64,000 bases of DNA from CBDCYS01 sp965226245 (GCA_965226245.1 CBDDCL010000015.1:5146001-5210000), one strand, 5' to 3'. Counted from the first letter of the stretch, positions 36,011 to 46,181 are shown. Notes: generated by a model not told the origin, from the letters alone. Numbers and translations: made by a program.

Positions 36011-36096
36011 TACAACACGCCTCTTCCGGTACCAGACCGGGTGAAGACGCAACGGCGGGCCCCCGCGGCCATGAAGTTTACGTCCTGATTCCGGCC

Positions 36097-36126
36097 AGCC
36101 CGCTTCTCTCACCAGGTGGCGAGGGC
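36097..36126 (+). repeat. Dispersed repeat A, terminal fragment
   Basis: AGCCCGCTTCTCTCACCAGG and the next ten bases match the left terminus of the repeat A copies at 29864 and 51648. Only the end is present; the core is absent. Confidence 0.65.
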
Positions 36127-36164
36127 GATGTCAGCGGAGGCTTGCGGACTAAAGTCGCGCTTGA

Positions 36165-36818
36165 CTACTGTTCTTCCAGCTCGATCCGTATCTCGTTCCA
36201 CGGTGGCAGGGCCGATGGATGTGCCAGCGAAGCCAGATCCGCTTCGATGTCGCGCGATTGCAGGGGACCCAGCTCCTCATCGAGCCGGAGGTCGAAACTC
36301 GCCAGCGGCGATGCCGAAGCGCGGCTGTTCCGTGATTTCAAATGCACCTTTAGATCGACCTGATTCGTGGGCATATCGCCGTGGTTCACAACTACGGCAC
36401 GGACCTTCAGCTTCTCGCTTTCCTGGTCCCACCAGGTACGCACGCCGGCTACTTCCAGGTCGCCCACGCTGGCCGAGCCAACTCCCGAATCCTCGCTGGC
36501 GTCGCCCACATTTTCGAGCTTCAGCTTTTGCCCGCCGCCGAATAGCCCTGGGCTTGTGAAGTACACGATGGCGCCAATCGTCCCCACGAAAAGCCCGGCC
36601 AGAATCGCTAGATAGAGAGGCGGAATCGACCATGCGGCGGACTTTCGCCGGGTTCGCCGCAGGCGCTGAACGGGCCGGCTCCGCGGCACTCGCTGAGCGG
36701 CCGGTGCGGGCGCGGGCCGGTCAACGGTTTGCGCCTTTGCGCCCGAGCCGCAATACGGACAATCGGTTTCACCGACATCAATCTCTCGGCCGCATTTGGG
36801 ACATTCAGTCGTAAACAT
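36165..36818 (-). CDS. Zinc-ribbon membrane protein with FxLYD-like domain
   Basis: 217 residues. An N-terminal zinc ribbon (CPKCGREIDVGETDCPYCG) and a basic Pro/Arg linker lead to one transmembrane helix (about 68-90) and an extracytoplasmic beta-rich domain (from about 115) with LEVAGVRTWWDQESEKLKVR and VVNHGDMPTNQVDLKV, resembling FxLYD domains. Function unknown; the architecture is common among soil acidobacteria. Confidence 0.75.
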   Translation of the reverse strand: MFTTECPKCGREIDVGETDCPYCGSGAKAQTVDRPAPAPAAQRVPRSRPVQRLRRTRRKSAAWSIPPLYLAILAGLFVGTIGAIVYFTSPGLFGGGQKLKLENVGDASEDSGVGSASVGDLEVAGVRTWWDQESEKLKVRAVVVNHGDMPTNQVDLKVHLKSRNSRASASPLASFDLRLDEELGPLQSRDIEADLASLAHPSALPPWNEIRIELEEQ

Positions 36819-37013
36819 GTCTTCTCTAAGCGAATTGTAGCACTCCGCAGGGCAGCAATCCGTTCAACCGCCTCGGTTCGGGCCCTTGCAGCAAAGTGTA
36901 TCGTTTGTTGCCGGGTTTCGTCCCTTGTGGAGCACAGTTAACACTTACTTGTTAAGTCGCCATGTCCCGACTGGCTCGGACGTTGTTGCAGTGATTCTGA
37001 ACACCCGCATGCA

Positions 37014-37051
37014 GGGGCGTAGCGTGCTACGCCCGTAGCACGCTACGCCCC
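37014..37051. repeat. Perfect 38-bp hairpin
   Basis: GGGGCGTAGCGTGCTACG, a CC loop, then the exact complement. Each arm is itself nearly palindromic, so alternative cruciform pairings exist. It lies in the 385-bp gap before the ABC-F gene. Confidence 0.85.
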
Positions 37052-37062
37052 CTACCCGACAC

Positions 37063-37142
37063 TCAGAGCCCCGTGCGTAAGCGCGGGGTCAATAGCGCGA
37101 ACGTGAGCAACGCCGACCGCGGGTTCCCACCCGCGGCTCTGA
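37063..37142. repeat. Inverted pair of REP-like hairpins (BIME-like)
   Basis: One REP unit at 37063-37090 (TCAGAGCCCCGTGCGTAAGC ending GGGGTC) is followed by a second in opposite orientation at 37114-37142 (GACCGCGGG...CGGCTCTGA), so the TCAGAGCC termini face outward. This head-to-head arrangement is like the BIMEs of enterobacteria. No REP-associated transposase is found in the window. Confidence 0.7.
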
Positions 37143-37203
37143 AACTGCTGTTCGAACGCCGTCAGACTCATGCTGTTTGCAACCCGCCCGCTACACTGAA
37201 ATC

Positions 37204-39210
37204 ATGATTCAGCTCACGGGCGCCTCGATGCGGTTTGGCCCCAAGGTCCTGTTCGAGGGCCTCAATTGGCTGATCACGCCGCAAGAACGCGTGGCCATCG
37301 TCGGCGCCAATGGGACCGGCAAAACCACGCTGCTGAAAATCCTGGCCGGGCTCGAGCAGCTCGACAGCGGAACCATCACCCAACAAAAAAGCTTGCGAGT
37401 CGGCTACCTGCCGCAAGACGGCCTGTCGCTATCGGGGCGGAGTGTTTTCGAGGAGTGCCTCAGCGTGTTCGACGAGGCGCTGGCGATCGAGCGAGAGCAG
37501 GAAGCACTCACCGAAAAGATGGGCTTGCTCGATCACGAAGGCGCCGAGTACGCGGCGGTGGCGGAGCGATACCAGTGGGTCCACGACCGCTACCTCGCAC
37601 TCGACGGCTACACGAAAGAGGCGCAGGTCGGCTCCGTGCTCGCCGGGCTCGGGTTCGTCAAAAACGACTGGTCTCGCCGGACTGAGGAGTTTTCCGGTGG
37701 CTGGCAGATGCGCATCGTCCTCGCCAAGCTGCTGCTCGAGAAGCCCAATCTGCTGCTGCTCGACGAGCCGACGAACCACCTCGACTTGGAAGCTCGCAAC
37801 TGGCTCGAAGACTATCTCTCCAGCTACCCTTACGCCTGCTTGCTCATCTCGCACGACCGCTATTTCATTGACACCACCGTTAAGAAAATTATTGAGATCT
37901 GGCACAAGAAGGTTCATTTTTACGCGGGGAACTATTCGAAATATGAGGCGGCCAAACGACAACGGCTGGAGCAGATTCAGGCCGCCTACAAGAATCAGCG
38001 GGACGAGATCCGGCGCGTGGAAGCCTTCATCAACCGTTTCCGCTACAAGGCCTCGAAAGCCCGCCAGGTGCAAAGCCGCGTCCGGGCGCTTGGGAAGATC
38101 GAGCGCATCGAAGTGCCGGATGAGGAAGCGACGATCCATTTCCGCTTCCCTCAGCCGAAAGCCAGTGGGCGTGTTGTCGTGCGGCTCGAGCACGCCGCAA
38201 AGAGCTATGGCCCGAACGAAGTGTTCCGCGATGTCAGTCTCAGCATCGAAAAAGGAAGCCGCATCGCATTGGTCGGCCACAACGGCGCCGGCAAATCAAC
38301 TCTGATTCGCATGCTGGCCGACGGCGCCGAACTCAGCGCCGGCGAGCGCGTGTTGGGATACAACGCCGAAGTCGATTACTTTGCGCAGGACCAGTACAAG
38401 GCGCTCGACCCCGATGCGCGCGTGTTCGACGATATTGCGTCGGTCGTTCCAAGCTGCTCCGACACCGAGATTCGTTCGCTGCTGGGATGTTTTTTGTTCT
38501 CTGGCGACGACGTATTCAAGCCCATCGGTGTCTTGTCGGGAGGTGAAAGAAACCGCTACGCGCTAGCCCGCATGCTGATGCGGCCGAGTAACTTGATGTT
38601 GCTCGACGAACCCACTAACCATCTCGATCTGCGGGCCAAGGACGTATTGCTTCGGGCGCTGCTCGATTTCACCGGCACGATCGTTTTCGTCTCGCATGAC
38701 CGCTATTTCATCGACAAGCTGGCCACGCACGTCTACGCCATCGGCGGCGGGGAGGTCAGGGTCTACGCGGGCAACTACGAGGACTATCTCTGGCAAACCG
38801 AAAGGGAGGCAAGGCCGAGCGAGGACGAGTTTGTCCCCTCGAAATCGCGGAAGCGTTTAGGCAAGAAAGCCACCCAGGCACGGCGGAAACCGGCCCCCTC
38901 CGTCAGTGACGCTCTAAGGAGCGCTCTGCGGCTAGCCGGGAGCGAGGCCAACGGCGCCGAGCGTCCCAAGCGCGGAAAGCGTATGAACCCCATTCTTGCC
39001 AAGCGGGCTCGCAAACAGATCGACGAGCTCGAGGCTGAAATCGCGCGCTTCGAAACGGAGGCCGCCGAACTCGAGGTTCGGCTCGGCGCTTCGCGAAATC
39101 ATCAGCAAGCGGAGCAGATCACAAAGGAAATGGAGCTGCGCCAAGCCCGTATTCAGGTCTGCGAAAAGCAGTGGGAGGAACTCTCGGAGAAGCTCGAAGC
39201 CGAGGCCTAG
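37204..39210 (+). CDS. ABC-F family ATPase
   Basis: About 668 residues from the ATG at 37204. Two ABC domains carry Walker A (GANGTGKTTLLK, GHNGAGKSTLIR), signature (FSGGWQMR, LSGGERNR) and Walker B (LLLDEPTNHLDLEARNW, LLDEPTNHLDLRAKD), joined by a basic helical linker near residues 245-310, with a coiled-coil C-terminus (from about 600). There is no transmembrane domain. ABC-F proteins act on the ribosome, most often as translation factors. A specific subgroup cannot be assigned with confidence. Confidence 0.9.
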   Translation: MIQLTGASMRFGPKVLFEGLNWLITPQERVAIVGANGTGKTTLLKILAGLEQLDSGTITQQKSLRVGYLPQDGLSLSGRSVFEECLSVFDEALAIEREQEALTEKMGLLDHEGAEYAAVAERYQWVHDRYLALDGYTKEAQVGSVLAGLGFVKNDWSRRTEEFSGGWQMRIVLAKLLLEKPNLLLLDEPTNHLDLEARNWLEDYLSSYPYACLLISHDRYFIDTTVKKIIEIWHKKVHFYAGNYSKYEAAKRQRLEQIQAAYKNQRDEIRRVEAFINRFRYKASKARQVQSRVRALGKIERIEVPDEEATIHFRFPQPKASGRVVVRLEHAAKSYGPNEVFRDVSLSIEKGSRIALVGHNGAGKSTLIRMLADGAELSAGERVLGYNAEVDYFAQDQYKALDPDARVFDDIASVVPSCSDTEIRSLLGCFLFSGDDVFKPIGVLSGGERNRYALARMLMRPSNLMLLDEPTNHLDLRAKDVLLRALLDFTGTIVFVSHDRYFIDKLATHVYAIGGGEVRVYAGNYEDYLWQTEREARPSEDEFVPSKSRKRLGKKATQARRKPAPSVSDALRSALRLAGSEANGAERPKRGKRMNPILAKRARKQIDELEAEIARFETEAAELEVRLGASRNHQQAEQITKEMELRQARIQVCEKQWEELSEKLEAEA

Positions 39211-39362
39211 TGTAGTGTCTAACAAATAAATGGACAGATGTATCGACGGCCACGATGGAATCGATTCAGGAAAAACTCTTCCCCTCGAACAGATTCAGGC
39301 TGGTCGCACTCAGCCCCGACGCAAAAGAAGAACGAAGGACTAATTCGAGGACAATACACTAG
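39205..39362. repeat. Possible remnant of a small inverted-repeat element
   Basis: CTAGTGTAGTGTC at 39208-39220 and GACAATACACTAG at 39350-39362 form imperfect inverted ends around 130 bp without a coding frame. It could be a decayed MITE or IS fragment. The rest of 39363-39491 shows no feature beyond the likely promoter of the next gene. Confidence 0.35.
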
Positions 39363-39491
39363 CTAAGCTAGAGTTCACCTGCCGGCGCGAGCGTGCCATC
39401 GTCGCGCCGAGAGAAGTCTCACGGCTCTTGACGACCGCGTCGTTCACCGCCAAACTGGTGGATTGACTCTTGCAAGAGAGTAAACGCAGCA

Positions 39492-41111
39492 ATGATTCTC
39501 CCTCTGACACCGATCCGTTTCTTGCTGGAGGCCGCTGAGAACTACGGCCGCAAAGTTGGGATTGTTGACGGTGAAAAGAGGCTGACTTACTCAGAAATGC
39601 TGGACCGCTCGAGCCGATTGGCGGCGGCGCTGCGGAATCTCGGCATAGAGGACGGCGACCGCGTGGCCACGCTGAGCTTCAATTGCCATCAATTGCTGGA
39701 AGCCTATTACGGCGTGCCGATCGCGCGAGCTGTCTTACTTTCCTTGAACGTGAGGTTGTCGCCGCAAGAGCAGACGTACATTCTGGAGCACTCCGGTTCG
39801 AAGATCGTGCTGTTTGATCCTGAGTTTCAACCGCTCGCCGATGTTTTGCGCAAGAATCTGCCCGCGATTCAGTGGGTTGCTCTTGAGGCCTGCGATGGGC
39901 AGCCCGATTGGGTCCATCCGTGCACGTACGAAGAATTGCTGGCCGCGGCGAAGCCAGAACCCGTCGACTTCACGGCCTGCGATGAGAACGCTCTGGCCGA
40001 GCTGTTTTACACCAGTGGCAGCACCGGACGTCCCAAAGGTGTCATGCTCAGCCACCGTACCCTCTATCTGCATGCGCTCTATGCCATCCTCGGTGCGCGC
40101 CGCCGTGCAGGCAATGTCGCGGCGGATCAGATGTGCGAAATGCACACCATCCCCTTATTCCACGCGAACGGCTGGGGACGGCCTCATACGATCACCTTTG
40201 TCGGGGGGCGCCACGTCATCGTGAAGCGTTTCGACCCCGCTGAAGCTTGCGAGCTGATCGCACGCGAGAGCGTGACCGCGTTTTCGATGGTTCCAACAAT
40301 GGCCACCACGATGGTGAACTTTTCCGGCCTCGGCGACTACGACTTAAGCAGTCTGCAAGAAGTGTTCGTCGGAGGTGCCGCGCCGTCGGCCGCTTTGATC
40401 GGCGAAATCGAGGAAAAGCTCGGCTGCCGCGCATTTGCCGGATACGGCATGACCGAGACTTCGCCGGTGGCCGTTATAGCACATGTCAAGGACACACTTG
40501 GAGAGATTAGCGAAGGTGAGCGGGTTCGCCGGCAAGCGATGACCGGAACGGCCCTGGGCGGTGTGGAGGTAAGAGTCGCGACTCAGGACGGGAAGGACGT
40601 TCCAAAGGATGGGAAAACGGTAGGGGAGATCCTCTTCCGCAGCGACGTCGTCATGGACGGTTATTGGCGAGAACCCGAAGCAACAGCGGAAGCCATTGAG
40701 AACAACTGGCTGCATACGGGAGATATGGCCGTCTGGGACGAGGAAAACTACTTGTTGATCGTCGACCGCAAGAAGGACATCATTATCAGCGGCGGCGAGA
40801 ACATCTCGTCGATCGAAATCGAGAAAGTGCTAGCAAGCCACGCCGCCGTCTACGAGGTCGCGGTTGTCGGAGTGCCGGACGAAAAGTGGGGTGAAGTTCC
40901 CGCTGCTTTTGTGGTCCTCAAGCCGGGTGCATCCGCTACGGAAGATGAATTGAGAGGTTTCGTGCGTGATCACTTGGCCGGGTTCAAGGCGCCAAAGTCA
41001 GTTGAGTTTCGCGCCGAGCTGCCCAAAGGCGCGACAGGGAAGATTCTCAAGCGGGCTCTGCGCGACCCTCATTGGGAAGGGATGGAACGGCACGTCCACG
41101 GCAGCGGTTGA
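39492..41111 (+). CDS. Fatty acyl-CoA ligase (AMP-forming)
   Basis: 539 residues of the ANL adenylate-forming superfamily. The P-loop motif is LFYTSGSTGRPKGVMLSH, A5 is GYGMTETSPVAV, A7 is NNWLHTGDMAVWDEENYL, A8 is DRKKDIIISGGENISS, and the catalytic Lys lies in LPKGATGKILKRALR. It activates carboxylic acids, probably medium- or long-chain fatty acids, with ATP and CoA. The A8 Glu-Asn type ending and length fit the AlkK-like group. Intact, no operon partner evident. Confidence 0.88.
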   Translation: MILPLTPIRFLLEAAENYGRKVGIVDGEKRLTYSEMLDRSSRLAAALRNLGIEDGDRVATLSFNCHQLLEAYYGVPIARAVLLSLNVRLSPQEQTYILEHSGSKIVLFDPEFQPLADVLRKNLPAIQWVALEACDGQPDWVHPCTYEELLAAAKPEPVDFTACDENALAELFYTSGSTGRPKGVMLSHRTLYLHALYAILGARRRAGNVAADQMCEMHTIPLFHANGWGRPHTITFVGGRHVIVKRFDPAEACELIARESVTAFSMVPTMATTMVNFSGLGDYDLSSLQEVFVGGAAPSAALIGEIEEKLGCRAFAGYGMTETSPVAVIAHVKDTLGEISEGERVRRQAMTGTALGGVEVRVATQDGKDVPKDGKTVGEILFRSDVVMDGYWREPEATAEAIENNWLHTGDMAVWDEENYLLIVDRKKDIIISGGENISSIEIEKVLASHAAVYEVAVVGVPDEKWGEVPAAFVVLKPGASATEDELRGFVRDHLAGFKAPKSVEFRAELPKGATGKILKRALRDPHWEGMERHVHGSG

Positions 41112-41238
41112 CAGAGGTGGGATGAGAAGGCTGGTCGCTGATGATTGTGTTTGATCCATGTCAGGTGTATACTCGAAGCGCGAGGAGACGCAAAATGGGA
41201 ATCCTCGACACGACCTATCAACAAGGAGGAGATGTTCA

Positions 41239-41796
41239 ATGGCTAAAGTAGCGAGAGAAATGGTCGAGAAGGCTGGCGTTGACGTCGACAAATTGGTGGA
41301 CCTGCTCGTCAAAAATGCATCGGCTGAGCTAACTACGTATTACTACTACACCATCCTGCGCGTGAACCTGATCGGCCTGGAGGGCGAGGGGATCAAGTCC
41401 ATTGCCGAAGATGCGCGCATCGAAGATCGCAACCACTTCGAAGCCCTGGTTCCACGCATCTACGAGTTGGGCGGCAAGTTGCCTCGCAACATGAACGATT
41501 TTCACGACATCTCGGCCTGCCCCCCGGCCTACCTCCCGGACGACCCAACTGACATCCAAGCAATGTTGAAGGTGCTGGTCAATGCCGAGCGCTGCGCGGT
41601 CCAAGGTTACACAGCAATCTGCAACATGACGGCAGGCAAGGACCACCGAACCTACGAACTCTCGCTGGCCATTCTGAACGAGGAGATCGAGCACGAGGCC
41701 TGGTTCGCCGAATTTCTGGGGGAAGGCCCCTCGGGACACGGGGGTACGCGCCGCGAGGCTGGATATTCGCCGCATGTTTCCAAATTCATGACGTGA
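41239..41796 (+). CDS. DPS-like ferritin-type protein (DPSL/thioferritin group)
   Basis: 185 residues from the ATG at 41239, which has a strong AAGGAGGAG 8 bp upstream. A four-helix ferritin-like bundle carries E/H iron ligands in SAELTTYYYYTILR, RIEDRNHFEAL and LNEEIEHEAWFAEF, plus a cysteine pair in ISACPPAYL and NAERCAV near the active site, a hallmark of DPSL proteins. These dodecamers use peroxide to oxidise iron and protect DNA from oxidative damage. Neighbouring di-haem peroxidase also handles peroxide. Confidence 0.85.
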   Translation: MAKVAREMVEKAGVDVDKLVDLLVKNASAELTTYYYYTILRVNLIGLEGEGIKSIAEDARIEDRNHFEALVPRIYELGGKLPRNMNDFHDISACPPAYLPDDPTDIQAMLKVLVNAERCAVQGYTAICNMTAGKDHRTYELSLAILNEEIEHEAWFAEFLGEGPSGHGGTRREAGYSPHVSKFMT

Positions 41797-41984
41797 GGAG
41801 CGGCTCACTCAGCCCGGTGGGGACCCTCGGTCCGGCCGGGTTCAGCTGACCAATGCGGCTGATCGAAGGCGTCGCGCCCATCGGTGGGGTGGCCCGTTAC
41901 CCCCCGCTACTCCCCAGTTGACAATCTTTTCTGACTCCACGATCATGTAATCTTGCCTGCGTCACGCGGGCTGGGAGTTGAAAA

Positions 41985-43070
41985 ATGAAACGAACTATTT
42001 CTGCCTGGATTCTCGTCACGGCGCTGGCGAACGCGGCGCTTTGGCTTTCCTGCGGGGAAGCGCCGCCGGAAGCTCCCCCAGGTCCGGCGACGCCAGTCGG
42101 CCAGGCATTAGAGATCCAAGCGCCTCTGGGGCTTCCCCCGGTCCCGATTCCGGCCGATAATCCTGCCACCGCCGACACCGTGGCGCTGGGCCGCCGGCTT
42201 TTCTACGACAAGAATCTCTCCTCGGACGGAACGATCGCTTGTGCATCGTGTCATCGCCCCGAGGCCGGTTTCGGCGACCCCGATCCGTTCTCGGCAGGCG
42301 TCGGGGGGCAGCGCGGCGGACGCCAGGCCCCGGTCGTTCTCAACGCCGCCTACTTCGATGTACAGTTCTGGGACGGGCGCTCGCCGAGCCTCGAGGATCA
42401 AGCGGCCGGGCCGGTCCAGAATCCGATCGAGATGGCCAATACGCTCGAGGCCGTCGAAGAATATCTTTCCAAAGACCCGAGCTACGTGGAGCAATTCGAA
42501 AAGGCCTGGGGCCCGGGTCCCATCACTTACGAGAAAGCCGGCAAGTCGATTGCCTCATTCGAGCGAACCGTCATCGCCGGCAACTCTCCTTTCGACCGCT
42601 GGTTCTATGGCAAAGAAGAGGACGCCATGGATGAGCCCGCCAAACGTGGTTATGAAGTCTTTCGCGATCCGGCGAAGGGCAACTGCGAAGTCTGCCATTC
42701 CATGCAAGAGGGCCACGCGCTGTTCACCGACAACAAGTTCCACAATCTCGGCGTCGGCGTGGACGACGAGGGCAATCTGCCCGACATGGGGCGCCATGAC
42801 GTCACCCAGAAAGAAGAGGACAAGGGGGCGTTCAAAACCTCGTCGCTGCGCAACGTAGCGCTCTCGGCGCCCTACATGCATGACGGCAGCCTGGCTACGT
42901 TAAAGGAAGTGGTCGACTTCTACATCGGCGCTGGAAACTCGAACGATTGGCGGGACAAGGATCTCAAGGAGCTTGACCATCTCAGCCGTCAGGACCGCGA
43001 CGATCTCGAGGCGTTTATGAACGCGCTGACCGGCGAGATCCCGCCCAATACCGGCGCCCCGAGCGACTAG
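41985..43070 (+). CDS. Di-haem cytochrome c peroxidase (CcpA/MauG family), lipoprotein
   Basis: 361 residues. A lipoprotein-type signal with lipobox ALWLSCG (Cys at about 23) anchors it on the periplasmic side. Two haem c sites, CASCHRPEAGFGD and CEVCHSMQEGH, and the family motif FKTSSLRNVALSAPYMHDG are present. It would reduce hydrogen peroxide using cytochrome c electrons or act like MauG in protein modification. Intact; the REP unit at 43105 follows its stop. Confidence 0.9.
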   Translation: MKRTISAWILVTALANAALWLSCGEAPPEAPPGPATPVGQALEIQAPLGLPPVPIPADNPATADTVALGRRLFYDKNLSSDGTIACASCHRPEAGFGDPDPFSAGVGGQRGGRQAPVVLNAAYFDVQFWDGRSPSLEDQAAGPVQNPIEMANTLEAVEEYLSKDPSYVEQFEKAWGPGPITYEKAGKSIASFERTVIAGNSPFDRWFYGKEEDAMDEPAKRGYEVFRDPAKGNCEVCHSMQEGHALFTDNKFHNLGVGVDDEGNLPDMGRHDVTQKEEDKGAFKTSSLRNVALSAPYMHDGSLATLKEVVDFYIGAGNSNDWRDKDLKELDHLSRQDRDDLEAFMNALTGEIPPNTGAPSD

Positions 43071-43104
43071 CCCGCGGGGCGGCGGAACCGTGAATCAGAA
43101 CCCG

Positions 43105-43129
43105 GAGCCCCGCGCGTAAGCAAGGGGTC
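43105..43129 (+). repeat. REP-like hairpin (GAGCC..GGGGTC family)
   Basis: GAGCCCCGCGCGTAAGCAAG followed by GGGTC, between two convergent genes. Shares the GCGTAAG core and ends with the copies at 20663, 34302 and 37063. Confidence 0.7.
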
Positions 43130-43158
43130 TCTTCGTCTTGCTTGCTCCGCCGCCGAAT

Positions 43159-44478
43159 TCAAGTTGCGGTCTTCTGAACCGCCGACCGCCGCCACCAGAA
43201 GTACACCGGAATGCCGCTGGCAATCAGCAATAATCCCGCCAGCGAAGGCAGCGGCGTCGTCACCAAGGTATTGGCCACAAGCCAAACCGAAGCAAGAGTG
43301 AACAACGCCGGTGTCACGGGGTATCCCCACATGCGATAAGGACGCTCCAATTCGGGCCGCTTGACGCGAAGAACAATCAACCCAACGACCGCCAGTGCGA
43401 AAAAGATCCAGCCGGCGAACATGACAAACGAAAACAGCCCGACGTAGCTGCCGCTCAGGGACAGAATCGCCGCCCAGACGCCTTGCAGCAGAACGGCCAG
43501 GCCGGGAGTCTCAAACCGCGGGTGGACCTCGCCGAACTTCCGAAAAAACAGCCCGTCCCGAGCCTGCGCGAAGTAAACACGTGGGCTGGCGAGAATGCCG
43601 GCATTGAGGGTGCCGAGAATCGAGATGAGTATGGTGAGCGAGACGATCGTCCCGCCGGCGGATCCGAAGACGCGCTCGGCCACCAGCGCCGCCACTCGAT
43701 CCGTAGCGGCAATCTCGTCCGGTGATAGTACGTTCAGGTAAGCTACGTTGGCCAGCATGTAGAGCGCGATGACCACCCCGACTCCAAGAACGAGACTGAG
43801 GGGCAGGTTGCGGCGCGGGTCCTTGATCTCTCCCGCAACGAAGCCTACCTGAAACCAGCCGCTGTAGGCCCACAGGCAAGCGATCATGGCAACGCCGATC
43901 TCACTCGAACCCCAAGCCGGCATGGACGCGACGGTCTCAACCGCCGGCTGGGTTTGATAAGCCAGAGCGCCCCCGGTGACGAGCAAGAGTCCGGCAACTT
44001 TGAGGACGGTTGTCGTTCTCTGCACGGCCACCCCGCCGCTAACCGAGCGGTAGTTCAACCAGGTCAAGGCAAGCACGACGCCCGCGGCGGCGAGCTTTCC
44101 GCCTAGCGGCGAAAGCGGAATGAAGTAACTCAGGTAAATCGAAAACCCGACTGCCAGCGCGGCGGACCCGCCGGAGCGCAACACCAGCAGCAACATCCAA
44201 CCGAATAGAAAAGCCCATAGCGGCGAGTAAGCCTCGCGAAGGTAAACGTACATGCCGCCGGTGCGAGGGAACATCGCGCCCAGCTCGGCGAATGCCAGCG
44301 CGCCGCAAAGCGAGAAGGCGCCGGCGGCAACCCAAATGCCGAGCATCCAGTCCGCCGCCGGCAGTGTGCGCGCGATCGACCCGGGAACGATGAAGATGCC
44401 CGAGCCAATGATCGTGCCGACAACAATCGCCCCGGCGTCCCAGGCCCCCAGGCGCCGTGAAAGTTCGCGAGTGCCCAT
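43159..44478 (-). CDS. APC-family amino acid permease
   Basis: 439 residues with twelve predicted transmembrane helices. The N-terminal signature VVGTIIGSGIFIVPGSIA is the unwound helix 1 of APC transporters, followed by AFAELGAMFPRTGGMYVYLRE for helix 2-3 and the amphipathic loop SPRVYFAQARDGLFF. It imports or exchanges amino acids. No operon partner points to the substrate. Complete and undisturbed. Confidence 0.88.
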   Translation of the reverse strand: MGTRELSRRLGAWDAGAIVVGTIIGSGIFIVPGSIARTLPAADWMLGIWVAAGAFSLCGALAFAELGAMFPRTGGMYVYLREAYSPLWAFLFGWMLLLVLRSGGSAALAVGFSIYLSYFIPLSPLGGKLAAAGVVLALTWLNYRSVSGGVAVQRTTTVLKVAGLLLVTGGALAYQTQPAVETVASMPAWGSSEIGVAMIACLWAYSGWFQVGFVAGEIKDPRRNLPLSLVLGVGVVIALYMLANVAYLNVLSPDEIAATDRVAALVAERVFGSAGGTIVSLTILISILGTLNAGILASPRVYFAQARDGLFFRKFGEVHPRFETPGLAVLLQGVWAAILSLSGSYVGLFSFVMFAGWIFFALAVVGLIVLRVKRPELERPYRMWGYPVTPALFTLASVWLVANTLVTTPLPSLAGLLLIASGIPVYFWWRRSAVQKTAT

Positions 44479-44511
44479 CGGACTAACTATAGCTGTCGAC
44501 GCTTCCCCATA

Positions 44512-46181
44512 TTAAAGAAAAAGGGGGTTTCGCTGCAATAAGGAACTCGAAACAGGCCCATATTCAAGTTCACGATAATAAGGAGCCTCTAGACCTAGAT
44601 CCCCTCGGTCAAGAACGTGGATCTCCGGAATCAGCTCCGGCGCGACCGGGCCCAGCACCATGGCGGAAGGAATGTCGAACAAAACGTCGAAGCGAACGCG
44701 GTGCGAGGCATCATATCGGGGAATCGCGATCACGGCCTCGGCGATCGCGAGCTGTAACTTTGTCTTCTCGGTCGCTTCCGCGGGGGTGAGGTGTTCTTCC
44801 GGATGGAGTTTCGCGACCGCCTCAGTAAGAGGTTCTGCAAGCTTTTTCTGCTCATCTGATCGCTTGTCCTCGGGCACCTCGAACGCCGTGACGATGTCCG
44901 CTTCGAACTCAGTCTTCTTTTCGTCGACGAGACGCTGTTTCACGCGATCGAGAAACAGCTCGTAGGCATTGCGTCTCTCATCAAGCGCGACGTAGCGGGG
45001 GTAGGCTTCATTCCGGTGAAACTCCGTCATCTTTGTGACGACGGAAAGGCGCACGGGCCGGCTCGCGGCAAACACCGCCTGCAGTCGGAAGTACTCTTCC
45101 TGAGTGATCGGATCAAACTTGTGATCGTGGCATCGGGCGCACCCCACCGTAAGGCCCATAAAGGCGGCCCCCGTCGTGTCGACCCAATCCGTAAAACGCT
45201 CGTAGAGCAGCTGCGGCGTTTCAAGGTACGACTCGCCGATGGCCGTGCCGACCGTGTACAGACCCGTGCCGACGCGCGCCTCCAGATGTTCCACTTTCTC
45301 CGGGCGGATCGCGTAGCTACTGTCATAGAGATCGAGGTCATCCGGCCAAAGCTCGTCCGCGGAGATTTGCTCTTGAACAAAGCGATCGTAGGGCTTGTCT
45401 TCGTTGAATGACTTGATCACGTAGTCCCGATACCGCCACGCGTCCGGAAAGAACTCGTCCGTCTCGAAGCCGGCACTATCCGCGTAGCGCACGACGTCCA
45501 GCCAGTGCCGACCCCAGCGCTCGCCGTAGTGCTTTGACTCGAGAAGCCGGTCGATCAACGCTTCGTAAGCATCAGGCGATTCGTCATTTATGAATTGGTT
45601 GATTTCGGCCGGGCTGGGAGGCAAGCCGACCAGATCAAAATAGACCCGCCGCGCCAGCGCGTGCCTGCTGGCCGACGGAGCATGGCGCAATCCCTTTTGC
45701 TCCCACTTTTCGAACACAAAAGCGTCGATCGGATTCGAAACCTCGACATGCTGCACTTCGGGCACTTTGGGGCGTCGGGGAGGCGTAAAGGACCACCATC
45801 TCTCATCGGCGCTCGATGCGGACGGCCGATCCGGGGTTGGGTAGGGAAAGCCCGCCTCAATCCAGCGCCTCAGGATGTCGAGCTGATCGTCAGGCAGCGT
45901 GGCATCTTCAAATCTCCTAAATGGGCCGCGGCTTGGTAGAGCAAGCTTGACTCGACCCGGCCGAAAACCGCGGCCGGCCCCCGGACGCCACCGCGCAGTA
46001 ACGCTTCTCGGCTTCGAAGATCCAGGCCCGATGTTTTCGCCGAGCCGTGGCAGGCGAGACAGTGTTCCGCGAGCACCGTGTGCGCGGCGCCCCCGATGCC
46101 GGACTCTGCTTGAGCGAGCGCAGGGAGGCTGGTCGACAAGAGAGCGACAATCTTCCAAGTAATGCGAAGCTGGGCAGCCAT
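44512..46181 (-). pseudogene. DUF1549/PSCyt1 secreted cytochrome-like protein, broken
   Basis: The signal peptide and PSCyt1 haem site (LAEHCLACHGSAKTSGLDLR) are read in the frame starting at 46181. After GDLKMP near 45910 a frameshift moves similarity to the frame ending at 44512 (LPDDQLDILRRWIEAGFPYP, the DUF1549 block WGRHWLDVVRYADSAGFE, and CARCHDHKFDPI). Similarity ends after IHVLDRGDLG at about 44585, so the C-terminal DUF1553 half, usually 300-400 residues, is missing. These proteins are abundant in Planctomycetes and Acidobacteria and lack a proven function. Confidence 0.85.
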
